A stretch of DNA of 64,000 nt from Membranipora membranacea (lineage: Eukaryota > Bryozoa > Gymnolaemata > Cheilostomatida > Membraniporidae). The stretch is taken from NCBI GenBank assembly GCA_914767715.1, contig OU612071.1, positions 19,588,948-19,652,947 of the forward strand, written 5' to 3'. Under the pieces are notes generated by a model. It made no database searches and was not told the DNA's origin. It saw only the letters and a program-made list of their open reading frames with translations. Positions 63,301 through 64,000 of this stretch are shown here, piece by piece. The translations under genes were made by a program, and so were the position numbers. How positions within the stretch are numbered: position 1 is the stretch's first letter; the number at the start of each line of letters is the position of its first letter.

Positions 63301-64000
63301 CCTCTGATAGAATGATACGATGGCAGCAGAAACACAGCTACCAAGTATAGATAGAGCAATCGCTATGATGCCAACTCGAGAGGATCTATCAAAAGTGACA
63401 TAAAATATGCATTCAATCAGGCATTGCTAAATTACCTAGGATATGAACATTTATATGGTAAGTAGCTGATTTTAGATTTTAGATATTTTTAATTGTTTGA
63501 GAGTTCAAAGAACTAGTTTTGTCTTCGGAAATAGTGGAGACGGTAGGGGGTTCAATGCGGACAATACATGAAGCTTAGATACAAATAAGAGTGGTTGATA
63601 TTGATATTGATCACTCACTTGTAGAAGAGATACACAAACAATGGGGCCACCAAAGAGAACTGAAAGTCATCTGCCAGATACCATCCCCAGCCAGCGCACT
63701 GAAATAGGAGACAACAGAGTATACCAAATTATTTTCCTAAATCAAGTTTCATTAGTATTATTAGTAAAACAATTTTAGAACTGAAAATTTGCTTCACTCT
63801 TATCGTGTCACAGCGTTACAGTTATATACAATGTTGTTTTATGAAATCGCAGTTGTGGTGGCTGTGAATTCATTATGGTAATCTTTTCCTGTAATTCAAT
63901 CCTTTGCAGTGTCTTGGTTACATGATCAGGTGACTAATCTTACCGACTTTGTATCATAAATAATGTTATTCATGTACAGTAAATTGGTCCACCAGTTATT
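60372..64000 (-). CDS. nrf-6-like: Second NRF-6-like membrane acyltransferase (partial, 5' part beyond window)
   Basis: Minus-strand exons in transcript order: 64000-63944 (continues off the window), 63698-63619, 63385-63260, 63081-63045, 62666-62547 (a start at 62694 is possible but breaks phase), 62102-61913, 61173-61031 and 60644-60372 (stop). Conserved family blocks are NNWWTNLLYMNN, CAGWGWYLADDFQF, VPWTRYQTYGVGLLTG, a membrane helix block ending SCALGQGG, FLSWRGFVPLSRLSYCAYL and LIAFPFSLVFELP. Three exons (80, 190 and 143 nt) have exactly the length of their counterparts in the gene at 2946-14753, and the phases match. It differs by a 37-nt microexon and by a longer acidic, Ser-rich cytoplasmic tail ending SITSEEV. 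The catalytic-His region lies outside the window. Confidence 0.9.
61300..61580. repeat. TA microsatellites in the intron of the second NRF-6-like gene
   Basis: Several TA dinucleotide runs (about 61296-61312, 61534-61554 and 61567-61584) lie in the intron between exons 61913 and 61173. The last run abuts the nested palindrome at 61585. Confidence 0.9.
61585..61707. mobile_element. Nested palindrome (small MITE), 123 bp
   Basis: The outer arms cagtctcgaaacctttcgat and atcgaaaggtttcgagactg are perfect complements and continue through atcag and atgaattatta. Inside lies a second palindrome, ttgcagcacatacta paired with tagtatgtgctgcaa. It sits next to a TA run, which fits a TA-targeting element. 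No coding capacity. Confidence 0.9.

Overview
The window is nuclear DNA of a metazoan, most likely a marine invertebrate. Its genes are split by short GT-AG introns, intergenic DNA is AT-rich, and small transposons and SINE-like retroposons are abundant. It contains a fluoxetine-resistance (NRF-6) type acyltransferase, a family typical of nematodes, arthropods, molluscs and other invertebrates. Nothing bacterial is present (no operons, ribosome-binding sites or CRISPR). I cannot name the species; GC content looks to be in the mid to upper thirties percent by eye.

Layout: (1) 1-1111, + strand, the last three exons of an unrecognised gene. (2) 2946-14753, + strand, a complete 14-exon NRF-6-like membrane acyltransferase gene encoding 733 residues. 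All exon junctions were followed by phase. (3) 14754-about 24500, gene-poor DNA holding an 11-bp minisatellite, a perfect 120-bp tandem duplication, a retroposon with an exact 18-bp target duplication, and a MITE. (4) 30083-36367, + strand, a 941-residue ten-finger C2H2 zinc-finger protein, with a possible 5' non-coding exon near 24.6-24.85 kb. (5) 36368-48386, mostly repeats: a 503-bp inverted-repeat MITE, a nested foldback with a tRNA-like core, a decayed reverse-transcriptase-type ORF fragment, and tRNA-derived SINEs. (6) 50222-51596, + strand, a probable type II membrane protein with a pentraxin-like extracellular start. (7) 52023-56550, a nearly full-length hAT-superfamily DNA transposon with terminal inverted repeats and a decayed intron-containing transposase. 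(8) 60372-64000, - strand, the 3' two-thirds of a second NRF-6-like gene, a paralogue of gene 2 in the opposite direction.

The two NRF-6-like genes share intron phases and three exactly equal exon lengths (80, 190 and 143 nt), so they descend from one duplicated gene. The other genes have no evident functional link to them. The most unusual points are a tandemly duplicated 3' splice site in gene 2, where the upstream acceptors lie 42, 96 and 150 nt away and all keep the frame, and a pre-miRNA-like hairpin in the zinc-finger gene's large intron. SINE copies sharing a conserved core, and several nested palindromic elements, are also notable.

Exon models come from reading splice consensus, phase continuity and family similarity only; no alignment or transcript data were available.
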